Source: Pirellula sp. (GTDB taxonomy: Bacteria; Planctomycetota; Planctomycetia; Pirellulales; Pirellulaceae). Taken from it: DNA of 64,000 bases. Both the position numbers and the translations under genes were made by a program. The DNA is taken from positions 1-64,000 of the forward strand of contig JAJTID010000048.1 of NCBI GenBank assembly GCA_021300155.1, written 5' to 3'. Positions 9,775 to 20,308 of the stretch are shown here, piece after piece; position 1 is the stretch's first letter, and the number at the start of each line of letters is the position of its first letter. The notes beneath the pieces are model-generated. The model made no database searches, was not told the origin of the DNA, and saw nothing but the letters and a program-made list of their open reading frames with translations.

Positions 9775-12405
9775 CTACTTTAAAACCAATTCGGAGTCTT
9801 CGCAGTCGATGTGAATTGGCGAAGTGTCGTCTTGTTCACGTCGAAGCAATTCTGTCGCGATCTTGTTCTGCAATCGCCGTTGAATCACTCGCTTCAGCGG
9901 CCTCGCTCCGTAAATCGGATCGAACCCTTCTTCTGCAATGGCATCGAGCGCCCTGTCGGAAACTTCGAGCGTAATGTGCTTGTCAGCAAGTTGCTTCTCG
10001 AGCTTCTGCATCTGCAAGCTAACGATTTTGCGAATCTGCTCTCTCTTGAGAGGTTCGAAAATGATCGTTTCGTCAATTCGATTGAGGAACTCGGGTAGGA
10101 ATCGCGTTTTCAATGAATCTTGAACCGCTTGGTGCATATCTTCTTCATTGCCACCTTCTTCAGCGACACGTTGAATCATTTGGCTGCCGATGTTGCTCGT
10201 CATCACAATGATGGTGTTTGTGAAGTCCACGGTGCGATTCTGACCGTCCGTCAAACGTCCATCGTCGAGCACTTGCAACAACACATTGAAGACATCGGTG
10301 TGGGCCTTCTCGATTTCGTCCAACAGAACAACCGAGTAAGGTCGGCGTCTCACCGCTTCCGTCAGTTGGCCACCCTCTTCGTAACCGACATAGCCAGGAG
10401 GTGCGCCGACCAACCGGCTCACGTTGTGTTTTTCCATAAACTCACTCATGTCGATGCGAACCATGGCAGATTCATCATCGAACATCACTTCAGCAAGCGA
10501 TTTACAAAGTTCCGTTTTCCCAACACCTGTCGGACCCAGGAATAGAAAAGAACCGATCGGTCGATTGGGATCTTGTAATCCACTTCGGCTTCGGCGCACC
10601 GCATTGCTAACCGCTTCGACGGCTTTGTTTTGACCTATGAGACGTTGATGAAGGCGTTCCTCCATCACCAACAATTTTGCTCGCTCGGTCTCAAGCATTC
10701 GCGTAACGGGAACGCCTGTCCAGGAACTGACGACCGCCGCGATCTCATCGGGAGTGACTTCCGTTCGAAGCAATTTCCGCTCACTGGTGTTGGTGGAAAC
10801 AGGATGTGTTTCCGTTTCTTCTTTGTGCAGCTCATCGGTCAATTTGCGACGCTTTTGATCTAGTTCGTAAAGCCGTTGGTATTCCGATTCCTCGACCGTT
10901 CCACCGGACGATTGTTTCTCTTTGATGCGAGATTCGATTTGACGAAATTCGCCTGAAACTTGGTCCAACGCGCGACGAATCGAACCGACGCCAGAAAGTC
11001 CCAACTTTTCGGCTTCCCATTTTTCCCGATACGATGCGAGTTCCTTTTGCGTCTTCGCAATCTCTTGTTCGATGTCTGCCAATGACTCTTCGCTTTCCTC
11101 ATCCGATTCATCGTTGAGTTGGCGTTGCGCGATTTCTAACTGCCTTAATCGACGTTGCAGTGAATCAATTTCCGCAGGCACGCTGTCGCGTTCCATCGCA
11201 ATCCGAGCAGACGCTTCGTCCACGAGATCGATGGCTTTGTCCGGTAAGAAGCGATCTGAGATGTAGCGTTGCGATAGTTTGGCCGCTTCGACGAGTGCCG
11301 CGTCTCGAATCTTGATGCCGTGGTGCGCTTCGTACCGAGGCTTCAATCCACGCAAAATCGTAATCGTATCTTCTACACTCGGTTCGCCAACATAGACTGG
11401 CTGAAAGCGACGTTCGAGGGCAGCGTCCTTTTCAATATGTTTACGGTACTCATCAAGGGTGGTGGCACCGACGCAACGCAGTTGACCGCGGGCCAATTCT
11501 GGTTTGAGAAGATTTGCAGCATCGCTCGACCCTTCTGCCGCTCCTGCTCCAATGACGGTATGCAGTTCGTCAATAAACAGAATGACATCACCATTCGAGT
11601 CCTTGACTTCGCGCAGAACCGCTTTGAGTCTCTCTTCAAACTCACCGCGAAACTTGGTGCCTGCGATCAAGCTTCCCATATCCAACGCGACAACGCGCCG
11701 GTTCTTCAAGCTTTGCGGTACATCACCAGCCACAATGCGTTGAGCCAACCCCTCGGCGATCGCCGTCTTACCCACACCAGGCTCGCCGATAAGTACAGGA
11801 TTGTTCTTCGTTCGACGCGAGAGCACTTGAATCACGCGACGAATCTCATTGTCGCGACCGATGACCGGATCAAGTTTGTTCTTGGTCGCCATCTCGACCA
11901 GATCGATTCCATACTTTTCCAATGCTTGGAATTTGCCTTCGGGGTTTTGGTCGGTTACTCGCGCGCTACCTCGCACCGATTGCAGTGCACCGAGAATGTC
12001 GTTCTCGTCGATCGCTAATAGCTTCAGCACTTCTCCTGCTTTGTTTTGCGTGCGGCAAAGCCCTAATAACAAATGCTCGGTGCTAACGTACTCGTCTTTC
12101 ATCGCCGTCGCCGCGGAAGCAGACGATTCGAAAACTTTTTGCAAACTGGGGCCAACTCCCGCTTGCCGACCACCCGAACTTTTCGGTAATCGTCCCAATT
12201 CACTGTCAGTAACCGAACGAAGCTTATCAACGGAGGCCCCGATTTTCTTCAATAACGGCACGACTACACCTTCATTGTCCAGCAACAATGCATGCATGAG
12301 GTGCAATGGTTCCAGCTCAGGATTGCCGAGCGATGAAGCCTTTGATTGTGCCTCGACGATCGCTTCTTGTGCTTTGATCGTCAGTTTGTCCATTCGAAAC
12401 GACAT
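9775..12405 (-). CDS. clpB: ClpB disaggregase (Hsp100 AAA+ chaperone)
   Basis: Hexameric ATPase that pulls polypeptides out of aggregates together with DnaK. 876 residues, full length. In order: N-terminal Clp-N repeat domain (1-150); first AAA+ module with Walker A GEPGVGKT near 206 and Walker B LFIDELH; a long coiled-coil middle domain (about 400-530) that marks ClpB and separates it from ClpA/ClpC; and a second AAA+ module with GPTGVGKT near 622. No ClpP-binding loop is obvious, as expected. The start is the ATG at 12403-12405. I looked for a CIRCE element upstream and saw none, so heat control must use another signal. Confidence 0.96.
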   Translation of the reverse strand: MSFRMDKLTIKAQEAIVEAQSKASSLGNPELEPLHLMHALLLDNEGVVVPLLKKIGASVDKLRSVTDSELGRLPKSSGGRQAGVGPSLQKVFESSASAATAMKDEYVSTEHLLLGLCRTQNKAGEVLKLLAIDENDILGALQSVRGSARVTDQNPEGKFQALEKYGIDLVEMATKNKLDPVIGRDNEIRRVIQVLSRRTKNNPVLIGEPGVGKTAIAEGLAQRIVAGDVPQSLKNRRVVALDMGSLIAGTKFRGEFEERLKAVLREVKDSNGDVILFIDELHTVIGAGAAEGSSDAANLLKPELARGQLRCVGATTLDEYRKHIEKDAALERRFQPVYVGEPSVEDTITILRGLKPRYEAHHGIKIRDAALVEAAKLSQRYISDRFLPDKAIDLVDEASARIAMERDSVPAEIDSLQRRLRQLEIAQRQLNDESDEESEESLADIEQEIAKTQKELASYREKWEAEKLGLSGVGSIRRALDQVSGEFRQIESRIKEKQSSGGTVEESEYQRLYELDQKRRKLTDELHKEETETHPVSTNTSERKLLRTEVTPDEIAAVVSSWTGVPVTRMLETERAKLLVMEERLHQRLIGQNKAVEAVSNAVRRSRSGLQDPNRPIGSFLFLGPTGVGKTELCKSLAEVMFDDESAMVRIDMSEFMEKHNVSRLVGAPPGYVGYEEGGQLTEAVRRRPYSVVLLDEIEKAHTDVFNVLLQVLDDGRLTDGQNRTVDFTNTIIVMTSNIGSQMIQRVAEEGGNEEDMHQAVQDSLKTRFLPEFLNRIDETIIFEPLKREQIRKIVSLQMQKLEKQLADKHITLEVSDRALDAIAEEGFDPIYGARPLKRVIQRRLQNKIATELLRREQDDTSPIHIDCEDSELVLK

Positions 12406-12598
12406 ATAAACCTCTGGTCAATCGGGGTACACTCGGAGCCGGGCAACTGCCTTGGCAGTCGCGAAACGGAACAACTGGCCACCAAAGCAAATGCCGCGCC
12501 AAACCGGAAATGTATTCTAAAGAATTGCGTTCCGGGCCACCGCTTGAAAGATGATCGCCAACTGCTACGGCGCAACGGACTGTGGTGGAATTCTCGCT

Positions 12599-13009
12599 TT
12601 AGGCCTCCGGGGTCGGCAAGTCGCGGTCGTTGCGGAGCTTTTCGGCCAAGCAAAGGACGTGGCCATCCGGGTCCGTAATCTCGAATTCAGATAACCCGTA
12701 GAACATCCGTTCGAGTCGACGATGCACGATTCGATCGGCTACAAATTGCTCATAGAGCGTGCGAAGCTTACCACCCTCCAAACGCAAATAGACATCCCAC
12801 GAATACGGCTTTCTTTCAATAGTTGGGCGACCTGGCTCCCGCTGAAGCATGATCTCCGCCTCGCCGTGACGCAAAATGGCAAAGGTATGTGGAGGCGATT
12901 CGGGAAAAGGATCTCCTTCGAATCCCAAGGCAGTTTCGTACCATCGCATACTTCGTTGTACGTCATTTACCTTGAGAACAGGAACAGCTTGAAAAACACG
13001 CATCGTCAC
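12599..13009 (-). CDS. VOC (glyoxalase/bleomycin-resistance fold) protein
   Basis: 136 residues forming one vicinal-oxygen-chelate domain: VPVLKVNDVQRSMRWYETAL at the start, the beta strand FAILRHGEAEIMLQ in the middle and FEITDPDGHVLCLAE at the end. These positions match the two beta-alpha-beta-beta-beta units of the fold. The final Glu of CLAE is a usual metal ligand. Relatives include bleomycin-binding proteins and dioxygenases; this short form is usually annotated only by fold. The gene stands alone between clpB and a decayed gene. Two starts compete (13009 and 13003). Confidence 0.85.
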   Translation of the reverse strand: MTMRVFQAVPVLKVNDVQRSMRWYETALGFEGDPFPESPPHTFAILRHGEAEIMLQREPGRPTIERKPYSWDVYLRLEGGKLRTLYEQFVADRIVHRRLERMFYGLSEFEITDPDGHVLCLAEKLRNDRDLPTPEA

Positions 13010-13115
13010 AATTGCTTCTCTTCAAATCTTTCGGCATGACGGCATCCATCCCAACCGTGGCCTAATTTCTTCCATTCTGCTAGATGAAGTCGCGGCTGTT
13101 GGGCTGGGCATTGTA

Positions 13116-13478
13116 CTAGAAACGCTGGAACGAAGTTCCATCGAATCGATTGATCCCTGCCGTTGTATTAATATACACATTTTCTATAGGATCCTCCGCG
13201 ATCTGATCAATCCTATGGTGACTGAGACCGTGCTTGGTTATGAAGTGGATGATGCGTTCCCTGTCGAAACGGTAAAGTCCATCCTTCCAGGTTGCGAACC
13301 ACCAATGGTTCTTGCTGTCGTGATGGACCAGCATCAAATTGTCACCCAGTTTCTCAACTACGTTGCCAATTGCATTCTGCGTGAACGAAATTTGAGACGG
13401 TGGCAATTGAAATTCATTTGCATGAATCCCCATTTCCCAACACGCTAAGGAGAGGCTAAGAACAAGTAGATGCGCTAT
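13116..13478 (-). pseudogene. Remnant of a two-component-regulator-propeller lipoprotein gene
   Basis: An open stretch from the ATG at 13433 encodes 105 residues of propeller blades of the regulator-propeller kind: WWFATWKDGLYRFDRE, then GLSHHRIDQIAEDP, then VYINTTAGINRFDG. It stops after about two blades, where intact families have seven or more. Upstream in the same frame the codons still spell a lipoprotein-like signal, AHLLVLSLSLAC, but the codon in front of it (13476-13478) is ATA where ATG would be expected. I read this as a gene that has lost both its start codon and its 3' part. A short functional protein from 13433 cannot be excluded. Confidence 0.6.
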
Positions 13479-13668
13479 GTGATGTAAGGTGTGCAGTGGG
13501 CTCTATTGGTAAGCGGATCTTGTTTTGGTACACGTTGGTTTCCCAAATTGGCACTAACGTGGCCTAGCCTATTGAAAGGACACGGTTGATTGTAGCCAGT
13601 GCTTGCGGGGCAGTGCTAAACCTGCTTTAATTCGAAGGGTATCTAGTCTCTCAAGAAAATAGAATTCT

Positions 13669-15120
13669 ATGCAGTGTATCGCTTCGTTGCCGAATTGGTT
13701 CCAGCTTCCTTGCGATTGTCTTGTCGTAGGCGTCCCTGATGACTGGAAGAGCGCGAGCTATATTGGAGAATTGGACGCGTCTCTTTCGGGCCTATTGACC
13801 AAGCTTTTGGAGTCGGGAGATGTGCCGACCAAAGCCAATACGCTGACAATGTTGCTCGCCCCGGTTGGAATCCCTGCCAAGCAAGTGGTGTTGGTCGGCA
13901 CGGGTGTTTCCTCCGAATGGAATACCAGCACTGCCTTTCGCGCGGCGGGTACCGCTGCGAAATCGGTTGCAAATCGACGACTGGAACGTGTTCGATTTGT
14001 TGGCTTTACAGGCTCCCCCGCTGAGCAGCGAGCTGCGATCTGTGGCGCACTGGTCGGAAGCGTTGGCCAGGATCTCTTGCGAAAAGAAAAGTCTCTGTTT
14101 CAACCTGAAGTCTACGAATGGGTCGGTATCGAGGAAGAGAACATCAAACGGGCATTTGCTATTGGCGAATCGGTTAACTTGGCTCGCAGGCTGGTAAATC
14201 TACCTGCAAACTATCTTTACCCAGAATCGTTTGCCAATGAAGCACAAATCGTCGCTCAACAGTACAAACTCGGCATCGAAGTTTGGGATAAAGCAAAACT
14301 AGAATCAGAGCGCTGCGGCTCATTGCTGGGCGTGGCACGCGGTTCGGTCAAGGAACCACGACTGGTGATCCTTCATTATCGCGGTGGAGATTCGGCCTCG
14401 GCTCCCATTGCTCTGGTTGGCAAAGGAGTCACCTTCGACAGCGGTGGTTACTCGCTGAAACCGACCGACGGTATGTTGACGATGAAATGCGATATGGCTG
14501 GCGCTGCAACCGTACTGGGTATCATGCAAGCCGCGGCGAGGCTTCAAGCATCCTGCAATCTAGTTGCCATCATCGGTCTCGTCGAGAACCTCGTATCAGG
14601 CGATGCCTTCAAGCTGGGCGATGTTCTCACTGCGAGAAGCGGAAAAACGATTGAGATTCACAACACGGATGCCGAAGGTCGATTGGTACTCGCTGATTGT
14701 TTGGACGTGGCTCTAGGTTTCTCGCCTGCCAAGATCGTAGACTTTGCAACATTGACTGGAGCATGCTGTGTAGCGCTCGGCAATGACATCTCCGGCCTGA
14801 TGACCAATAACATCGCATGGCAATCTGAAATCCAACAGGCGGCCGAACGCTTTGGTGAGTATGTTTGGCCATTGCCGATGCATGGGTTCTTCTCGGAACA
14901 AATTGTCGGGAAGGTTGCAGACATCAAGAATGTCGGCGAAGGACGCTGGGGTGGTGCGATAACGGCTGCTAAGTTTTTGGAAGAGTTTGTCAACAAGACA
15001 CCTTGGACACACATCGACATTGCAGGCCCAGCGTTCTTGGATTCTCCGAAGCCATGGTGCGATGCGGGTGGCTCTGGCGCATTGGTTCGTACTTTCGCTG
15101 AAATGCTGAGCGGATCGTGA
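13669..15120 (+). CDS. pepA: Leucyl aminopeptidase, M17 family
   Basis: Cytoplasmic aminopeptidase that removes N-terminal residues from peptides using two divalent metals. 483 residues. The C-terminal catalytic domain carries the metal-binding lysine and aspartate in KGVTFDSGGYS near 252, the MKCDMAGAA motif, and the family signature NTDAEGRL near 332. The N-terminal macro-like domain is more variable, as usual. The start is the ATG at 13669. The stop overlaps the next gene's GTG (sequence GTGA), which indicates translational coupling to tsaB. Confidence 0.94.
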   Translation: MQCIASLPNWFQLPCDCLVVGVPDDWKSASYIGELDASLSGLLTKLLESGDVPTKANTLTMLLAPVGIPAKQVVLVGTGVSSEWNTSTAFRAAGTAAKSVANRRLERVRFVGFTGSPAEQRAAICGALVGSVGQDLLRKEKSLFQPEVYEWVGIEEENIKRAFAIGESVNLARRLVNLPANYLYPESFANEAQIVAQQYKLGIEVWDKAKLESERCGSLLGVARGSVKEPRLVILHYRGGDSASAPIALVGKGVTFDSGGYSLKPTDGMLTMKCDMAGAATVLGIMQAAARLQASCNLVAIIGLVENLVSGDAFKLGDVLTARSGKTIEIHNTDAEGRLVLADCLDVALGFSPAKIVDFATLTGACCVALGNDISGLMTNNIAWQSEIQQAAERFGEYVWPLPMHGFFSEQIVGKVADIKNVGEGRWGGAITAAKFLEEFVNKTPWTHIDIAGPAFLDSPKPWCDAGGSGALVRTFAEMLSGS

Positions 15121-15905
15121 CGGTCCTGTTAGCGATCGAGACAAGCGGCAAATATGGATCGGTCGCGATTGCGAAAGTACCACAAGAACTCCAAGAGGCA
15201 GACGCAACCCATGACGCAGGTCTAGCGAGCCCAGCGGTGGTAGCGGTCGACTTGCCCACCGATCGCGGTTCGGCTCAATCTCTTGCCGCATTCATCGACT
15301 CATTGCTTCGCTCCGAGAATTTGAAGCCCAGCGATCTCGGGTGCATCGCAGTGTTAAGCGGGCCGGGCTCTTTTACAGGTCTGCGTGTCGGCATCGCGAC
15401 GGCCAAGTCGATGGCTTATGCATTATCCATTCCAGTGGTCGAGTTAGACACGCTAGATTGCATTCTACGTCAAACGAGGCACACCACTGAAGGCTATCGA
15501 TTGGCACATGTTTTATTAGATGCCTACCGTGGGCAACTCTTTGTGAAGACAATCTCTGGCAATACGACTACGGGACGGACCGAGGGAGCGACAGTCCTTT
15601 GCGACATCGAAGGGCTTGTCCAGAGTGCGATGTCAGCGGGTATTGACAAAGAGCAGGTCTTTGTTGGGCCAGGTTGTGAGCGACTTCAACGATATTTGGC
15701 ACGTGAAGAAAAGTTAGATGCCGTCAAGAAATGGTTTGAATCGGTAAGATGGATTAACGATTCACATTCGAGTCCCCAAGCATCTAGCGTGGCGGAATTG
15801 GGCTGGAGAAAATGGATGTCAGGCAAAACATTAGACCCGTTCCTTTTGCTTCCCAAGTATTTTCGCGGCAGTGCAGCGGAAGAAAAGGCTTCTAAACCGG
15901 TTTGA
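15117..15905 (+). CDS. tsaB: tRNA threonylcarbamoyladenosine biosynthesis protein TsaB
   Basis: TsaB is the non-catalytic partner of TsaD in making t6A at position 37 of ANN-decoding tRNAs. The 262-residue ASKHA-fold protein starts with [15 protein letters not shown], and [12 protein letters not shown] near residue 81 is the diagnostic TsaB motif. The GTG start overlaps the pepA stop by four bases. A spacer of about 15 charged residues after the first strand ([15 protein letters not shown]) is longer than usual. tsaD and tsaE are not in the window. The stop is followed closely by ispG, so pepA-tsaB-ispG likely share a transcript. Confidence 0.9.
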   Translation: MTVLLAIETSGKYGSVAIAKVPQELQEADATHDAGLASPAVVAVDLPTDRGSAQSLAAFIDSLLRSENLKPSDLGCIAVLSGPGSFTGLRVGIATAKSMAYALSIPVVELDTLDCILRQTRHTTEGYRLAHVLLDAYRGQLFVKTISGNTTTGRTEGATVLCDIEGLVQSAMSAGIDKEQVFVGPGCERLQRYLAREEKLDAVKKWFESVRWINDSHSSPQASSVAELGWRKWMSGKTLDPFLLLPKYFRGSAAEEKASKPV

Positions 15906-15961
15906 GCAAATTGCCGATCCTGTATAGTATGGTTTCTCGCCATCATTCCCAGGATCTACCT

Positions 15962-17107
15962 ATGGACATCAAACGCAACCCGACTCGATCTGTCAAAATC
16001 GGCTCTATTCACGTGGGAGCGGCTCACCCGATTGCGGTGCAGAGCATGACTGCCACGCACACGACGGACATCGACGCAACGGTTGCCTTGGTGAATGCTC
16101 TGGAGAAAGCAGGGGCTCACGTTGTTCGCATCGCAGTCGATAGTGATAAGGATGCTGCGGCTCTTGCCGAAATTCGCAAACAAACGACAGCGAATCTTTC
16201 GGTGGATTTGCAAGAGAACTATCGGTTGGTTGAAAAAGTTGCGCCGCATGTAGACAAGGTTCGGTACAACCCAGGGCATCTTTATCACCATGAACGGGAG
16301 AGACCTTGGCAAGATAAGGTAAAGTATTTGGCCGAAGTCGCTGCCGCCAATGATTGTGCGATGCGAGTCGGTGTGAATTGCGGAAGCGTAGACCCTGCAC
16401 AAAGAGAAAAGTTCGATGAGCATGACTCGATCGGTCCGATGTTGGCGTCCGCGTTCGAGCATTGCGAGCTATTGGATTCGATCGGCTTTCATCGTTTTGT
16501 CGTTTCATTGAAAGATAGTGATCCAACCAATGTTGTTGAAGTGAATCGCCGCTTTGCAGAAGTACGTCGGGACATCCCGTTGCATTTGGGGGTCACTGAG
16601 GCAGGATTGCCCCCTGATGGAATTATCAAAACGCGAATCGCATTTGAACAGCTCATTGGGCGAGGCATCGGCGACACGTTGCGCGTGAGTTTAACTGTCC
16701 CAAATTCGAAAAAATCGATGGAGATCGAAGCCGGGATGCAGATCATCGACGATATTTATAATGGCCGCCTTCGATCTGTGGTTGCACTGGATCCAACCAA
16801 GCTGAATATCATTTCGTGCCCCAGTTGTTCTCGCGTCGAAAACGAAGCCTTCGTCGAACTGGCTCAAGATGTGAAGGCGATGACCGAATACGCGAAGGAT
16901 TATGCAATTACGATTGCAGTGATGGGGTGCCGTGTGAATGGACCGGGAGAGACGGATGATGCGGATCTCGGTTTATGGTGCGGTCCCAGCAAAGTAAATC
17001 TCAAGAAGGGGAGCGAGTCGTTGGGGGCGTTTCCCTACGATGAGATTCTTGGTAAGCTCAAAATAGAACTTGATAAGCTAATTGAGTCCAAGCGACTTGT
17101 GGTGTAA
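15962..17107 (+). CDS. ispG: 4-hydroxy-3-methylbut-2-en-1-yl diphosphate synthase (flavodoxin)
   Basis: Iron-sulfur enzyme of the non-mevalonate isoprenoid pathway, converting MEcPP to HMBPP. From the ATG at 15962 it has 381 residues and opens with [12 protein letters not shown], as family members do. An in-frame TTG at 15902 would add a poor 20-residue leader, so I prefer 15962. The three 4Fe-4S cysteines are visible: CPSC near 286-289 and [10 protein letters not shown] near 322. The TIM-barrel start [13 protein letters not shown] is conserved. This is the short bacterial form without the plant/chlamydial insert domain. Confidence 0.94.
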   Translation: MDIKRNPTRSVKIGSIHVGAAHPIAVQSMTATHTTDIDATVALVNALEKAGAHVVRIAVDSDKDAAALAEIRKQTTANLSVDLQENYRLVEKVAPHVDKVRYNPGHLYHHERERPWQDKVKYLAEVAAANDCAMRVGVNCGSVDPAQREKFDEHDSIGPMLASAFEHCELLDSIGFHRFVVSLKDSDPTNVVEVNRRFAEVRRDIPLHLGVTEAGLPPDGIIKTRIAFEQLIGRGIGDTLRVSLTVPNSKKSMEIEAGMQIIDDIYNGRLRSVVALDPTKLNIISCPSCSRVENEAFVELAQDVKAMTEYAKDYAITIAVMGCRVNGPGETDDADLGLWCGPSKVNLKKGSESLGAFPYDEILGKLKIELDKLIESKRLVV

Positions 17108-17119
17108 GCAGTCGAGCTA

Positions 17120-18679
17120 TTGTCTTTCCTTAATTTATCGAGCGTCGTCGTGATTCAGTTTTCTCTCGTGCGTTCCTGCCTGTTCTTGGTTTTGCTTTTT
17201 GCGGGAACGAAAGTAGTGCTGGGCGGAATTACGATGCCCGCAATCTTTTCCGACCACATGGTTTTGCAATGCAATATGGAAACGCCAGTCTGGGGATGGG
17301 CGGAACCGGGAGAGGCTGTGACCGTCTCGATTGATCAACAAAGCAAGCAAGCTACCGCGAATTCCGACGGAAAGTGGATGGTTCGGTTTGAGCCAATGGC
17401 TAGTGGATCATCGACCACCATAACGATTCGTGGAACGAACGAAGTCGTAATTCGTGACGTGGTCGTGGGCGAAGTGTGGCTTGGTTCAGGTCAATCCAAC
17501 ATGGCGATGACGGTGAAGGCGTCCAACAATTTTAGCCAGGAGCAATCCGATGCCGATCTACCGATGATTCGGATGTTCAAGGAAGAGTCTGCGGCTTCAA
17601 ATGAAGAGCAGAAAATCGGAAAAGGAAAGTGGCTTGTTTGCACTCCGGATTCCGTTGGGGGATTCTCGGCCACATTGTTCTTTTTTGGACGCGAGATTCA
17701 CAAATCCCTTCAGGCTCCTGTCGGCTTGATCAATTCTTCAGTGGGTGGCACTCCGATCGAATCGTGGATTGCCGCTGATGTGCAACGCAATTCGAAATCA
17801 TTGCAAGCCTTTTTTGAAGAGCAGAGCCCAGCAGCTAACACATCTCCGACTGAATCAGAGAAGAAGAAGTACGAGCAAGATCTAGCAAAGTGGGCGGAAA
17901 CTGCTAAGAAAGCTCGAGCGGAAAATCGAAAGCTTCCACGCAAACCAGCGGATCCAACTGAAGTTCGCAATCGAAAGGGGAACATAGGAGGATTGTTCAA
18001 TGGAAAGATTGCACCGTTGATTCCATATGCCTTGCGAGGTGCGTTGTGGTATCAAGGGGAAGCGAATAGCTTTCCTGCGAAAGCTCCATTTTATGAGCAC
18101 CAACTGTCTTTGTTGATCCAGGATTGGCGTTCGAGATGGGGATATGATTTTCCATTCGCTTGGGCGCAACTTCCTAATTTTGAAGGTGAAGGTCGCGATT
18201 GGCCAACGATTCGAGAGGCCATGCTTAAATCGCTCTCGATTCCGAAAACCGGTATGGGTATCAACATCGATATCGGTGACAAGAAAGATATCCATCCCAA
18301 GAACAAACAAGAGGTTGGAAGGAGACTATCGCTTTGGGCGTTAGGTACTGTCTACGGTCAATCGGTGGCGGCCACGTCGGGACCATTACCACTTGACCAA
18401 AAGATCCGCGGAAATGAAGTCATCGTTTCGTTTCTGCATGCCAATGGCGGGCTCGTCGCATCGGACGGAACGGTGAAGGGATTTCTGATTGCAGGCGAGA
18501 GCATGGAGTGGAAATCAGCTAAGGCCCGAATTGAGGGCAATACAGTGATTGTGAGTAGTCCCGAAGTGACGAATCCCATCGCTGTCCGTTATGCATGGGA
18601 GAATTTTCCAGATTGCAATCTCTACAACGGCGCTGGCCTCCCCGCTTCTCCTTTTCGAACAGAGAAATCGAACAAGTAA
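17120..18679 (+). CDS. Secreted sialate O-acetylesterase-type SGNH hydrolase
   Basis: 519 residues with an N-terminal hydrophobic signal (LFLVLLFAGTKVVLGG), so the product is exported. It removes acetyl groups from sugars; in planctomycetes this family goes with degradation of sulfated or acetylated polysaccharides. Catalytic elements: Ser in GSGQSN near 122 and the late Asp-His pair in DIHP near 391. A jelly-roll-like region follows the leader (MVLQ, PVWGWAEPGE). A charged insert of about 60 residues (roughly 230-290, rich in Lys/Glu) separates the halves of the esterase domain, a common feature of the family. The start is uncertain: TTG at 17120, or GTGs at 17150 and 17168. Confidence 0.88.
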   Translation: MSFLNLSSVVVIQFSLVRSCLFLVLLFAGTKVVLGGITMPAIFSDHMVLQCNMETPVWGWAEPGEAVTVSIDQQSKQATANSDGKWMVRFEPMASGSSTTITIRGTNEVVIRDVVVGEVWLGSGQSNMAMTVKASNNFSQEQSDADLPMIRMFKEESAASNEEQKIGKGKWLVCTPDSVGGFSATLFFFGREIHKSLQAPVGLINSSVGGTPIESWIAADVQRNSKSLQAFFEEQSPAANTSPTESEKKKYEQDLAKWAETAKKARAENRKLPRKPADPTEVRNRKGNIGGLFNGKIAPLIPYALRGALWYQGEANSFPAKAPFYEHQLSLLIQDWRSRWGYDFPFAWAQLPNFEGEGRDWPTIREAMLKSLSIPKTGMGINIDIGDKKDIHPKNKQEVGRRLSLWALGTVYGQSVAATSGPLPLDQKIRGNEVIVSFLHANGGLVASDGTVKGFLIAGESMEWKSAKARIEGNTVIVSSPEVTNPIAVRYAWENFPDCNLYNGAGLPASPFRTEKSNK

Positions 18680-18741
18680 GCAGCAATCGCACGCTCGATG
18701 GGTTAATTCAATGCGACCACTTGCCGTACCAACAACTTACT

Positions 18742-18793
18742 GTTACCGCACCAAGTTACCGCACCAAGTTACTGGGCCAAGTTACTGGGCCCA
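18742..18793. repeat. Four 13-bp tandem repeats over a stop codon
   Basis: Units at 18742-18754 and 18755-18767 read GTTACCGCACCAA; units at 18768-18780 and 18781-18793 read GTTACTGGGCCAA and GTTACTGGGCCCA. The rightmost unit contains the TAA stop and last codons of the minus-strand FAD oxidoreductase gene, so the array looks like a duplication of that gene's 3' end. Confidence 0.85.
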
Positions 18794-20203
18794 TTCGCGG
18801 AGGCAGTGTTGGTTTGCCATCGAGATACCGCTGACGATGGCTCCGACGATTCCCACGAATCCTTGATCGGTCCCGCAAAGAAATAGATTCTTGAGACGGG
18901 TTGTGCCATCGAGTTGTTTGTGGGGTGCGCCATAAACGGCACCGTTATCGTGGGAAGTGAAGCGTCGTATGGTCTTCGGCGTAAACACGTCCGTATCGAC
19001 GACGTGTCGTCGGAAGTCTGGCATGAATCGAACTGCAGATGCTACCGATTCGTCGTACCAACGAAACTTGGCCCGCTGGTACTCTTCGTCGTTGAGTGAG
19101 GACCAGCGTTGAAAGTCAGCGATGGTCGTTAGTCGCATAAAGCCCGCTTCGAGTTCCCCTTCTTCGGCAGAGTATGCGTAGTTATTCGGTGAGCAAATCA
19201 CACCTGTACGAACATCGCACAACGATTGGGCAGGCTTTGACCAGTGGAACTTTTCGGAATCGTTGAAGAAGACAATCGTTTCGTCAAAGCCGAGCTTTTT
19301 CGGTTGGCAATCGAGAACCGATATCGACTCGATAAACGTCATCTCACCAGCCGCAGCTACCTCGACGACGGAGCTATCGTCGCACAGTCGCATGGTCTCG
19401 ACAACGCCAGCGCTTGAGAGAATACGTTTACCAGTCATTATGGTTCCATCTTCGAGTTCAACACCGACTGCATGATCTCCATCAACATGGATTTTCGAAA
19501 TTCCGCTTCGCAACCGGAGTTCGCCTCCCAATTCGCGATAGCGCCGCACCAAGTGTTTGAGGATAAGTCTTACGCCTTTGAATGGTCGAGCGAATCCTTC
19601 GAGGAAGATACTTCGAAACATGATGCAGAACTGCCCCCAGTCCATATCGTGTTCTTTTGCATTGCCGTACCACATCAATGGACATAAGAGCATTTCAATC
19701 AGAAGCGGATCTGAGAAGATTTCGCTCAAGATCGTTCGTGTCGATTGTGCGAAGTCTTCTTGCTTCAAATCGTCGTAATCGACCAGTCGATTGAGCAATG
19801 TTTGAAATGCGTCTTTCTGGTGCGGAAAGGACGCGTTCACTTGTGATTGGAGATAGGCGATATCGTTGTTGAATTCCAGGTTGACACCAGGGAATGCGAT
19901 TCGAGAGCCGCATTGTTCGGCCAGTTGAAAGTCTTCCCAGCGGAATCGCAGTTGTTTCAATAAGCGAGCCAACGGACCTTTCTTCGCCCCCTTGGCCGTG
20001 TAGTTCGTCATCGCATGAAGACCGACGTCATAATTGCGTCCATTCATGCGGTAGAATGAGTTCAATCCACCGATGGTCCAGTGCTTTTCGAGGATACAAA
20101 CACGTTGATCGTAATGAGCCAACCGGATACCTGCTGCAAGTCCGCTCATGCCTGCACCGATAATGATCGTATCGTAGGGTGCTGGGTGGGTTGGTTCGGA
20201 CAT
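18782..20203 (-). CDS. FAD-dependent oxidoreductase, phytoene desaturase / carotenoid isomerase type
   Basis: About 473 residues from the ATG at 20203; a longer in-frame start at 20278 adds 25 residues without homology-like features. The N-terminal dinucleotide motif YDTIIIGAGMSGLAAG is followed by ILEKHWTIGGLNSFY, the FAD-binding signature of the CrtI/retinol-saturase group. Typical reactions are desaturation, isomerisation or saturation of long polyenes. The substrate here cannot be told, although a carotenoid or related lipid is plausible for these pigmented bacteria. The C-terminal FLCGTDQGFVGIVGA is the second FAD-contacting motif. It stands alone, and its stop lies inside a tandem repeat. 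Confidence 0.82.
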   Translation of the reverse strand: MSEPTHPAPYDTIIIGAGMSGLAAGIRLAHYDQRVCILEKHWTIGGLNSFYRMNGRNYDVGLHAMTNYTAKGAKKGPLARLLKQLRFRWEDFQLAEQCGSRIAFPGVNLEFNNDIAYLQSQVNASFPHQKDAFQTLLNRLVDYDDLKQEDFAQSTRTILSEIFSDPLLIEMLLCPLMWYGNAKEHDMDWGQFCIMFRSIFLEGFARPFKGVRLILKHLVRRYRELGGELRLRSGISKIHVDGDHAVGVELEDGTIMTGKRILSSAGVVETMRLCDDSSVVEVAAAGEMTFIESISVLDCQPKKLGFDETIVFFNDSEKFHWSKPAQSLCDVRTGVICSPNNYAYSAEEGELEAGFMRLTTIADFQRWSSLNDEEYQRAKFRWYDESVASAVRFMPDFRRHVVDTDVFTPKTIRRFTSHDNGAVYGAPHKQLDGTTRLKNLFLCGTDQGFVGIVGAIVSGISMANQHCLREWAQ

Positions 20204-20308
20204 TTTGGCTGGATGGGTTGTTAGCGAAAAATCGCGATGGATGACTAAGGACTGTCGAGAATTATGCCGGGTTGGCAACTGCCGTCTAGGTCTGCAGTTA
20301 CACTCATA

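Noticed and set aside
12406-12598. CIRCE or other heat-shock operator upstream of clpB
   Set aside because: No TTAGCACTC-N9-GAGTGCTAA-like inverted repeat is visible.
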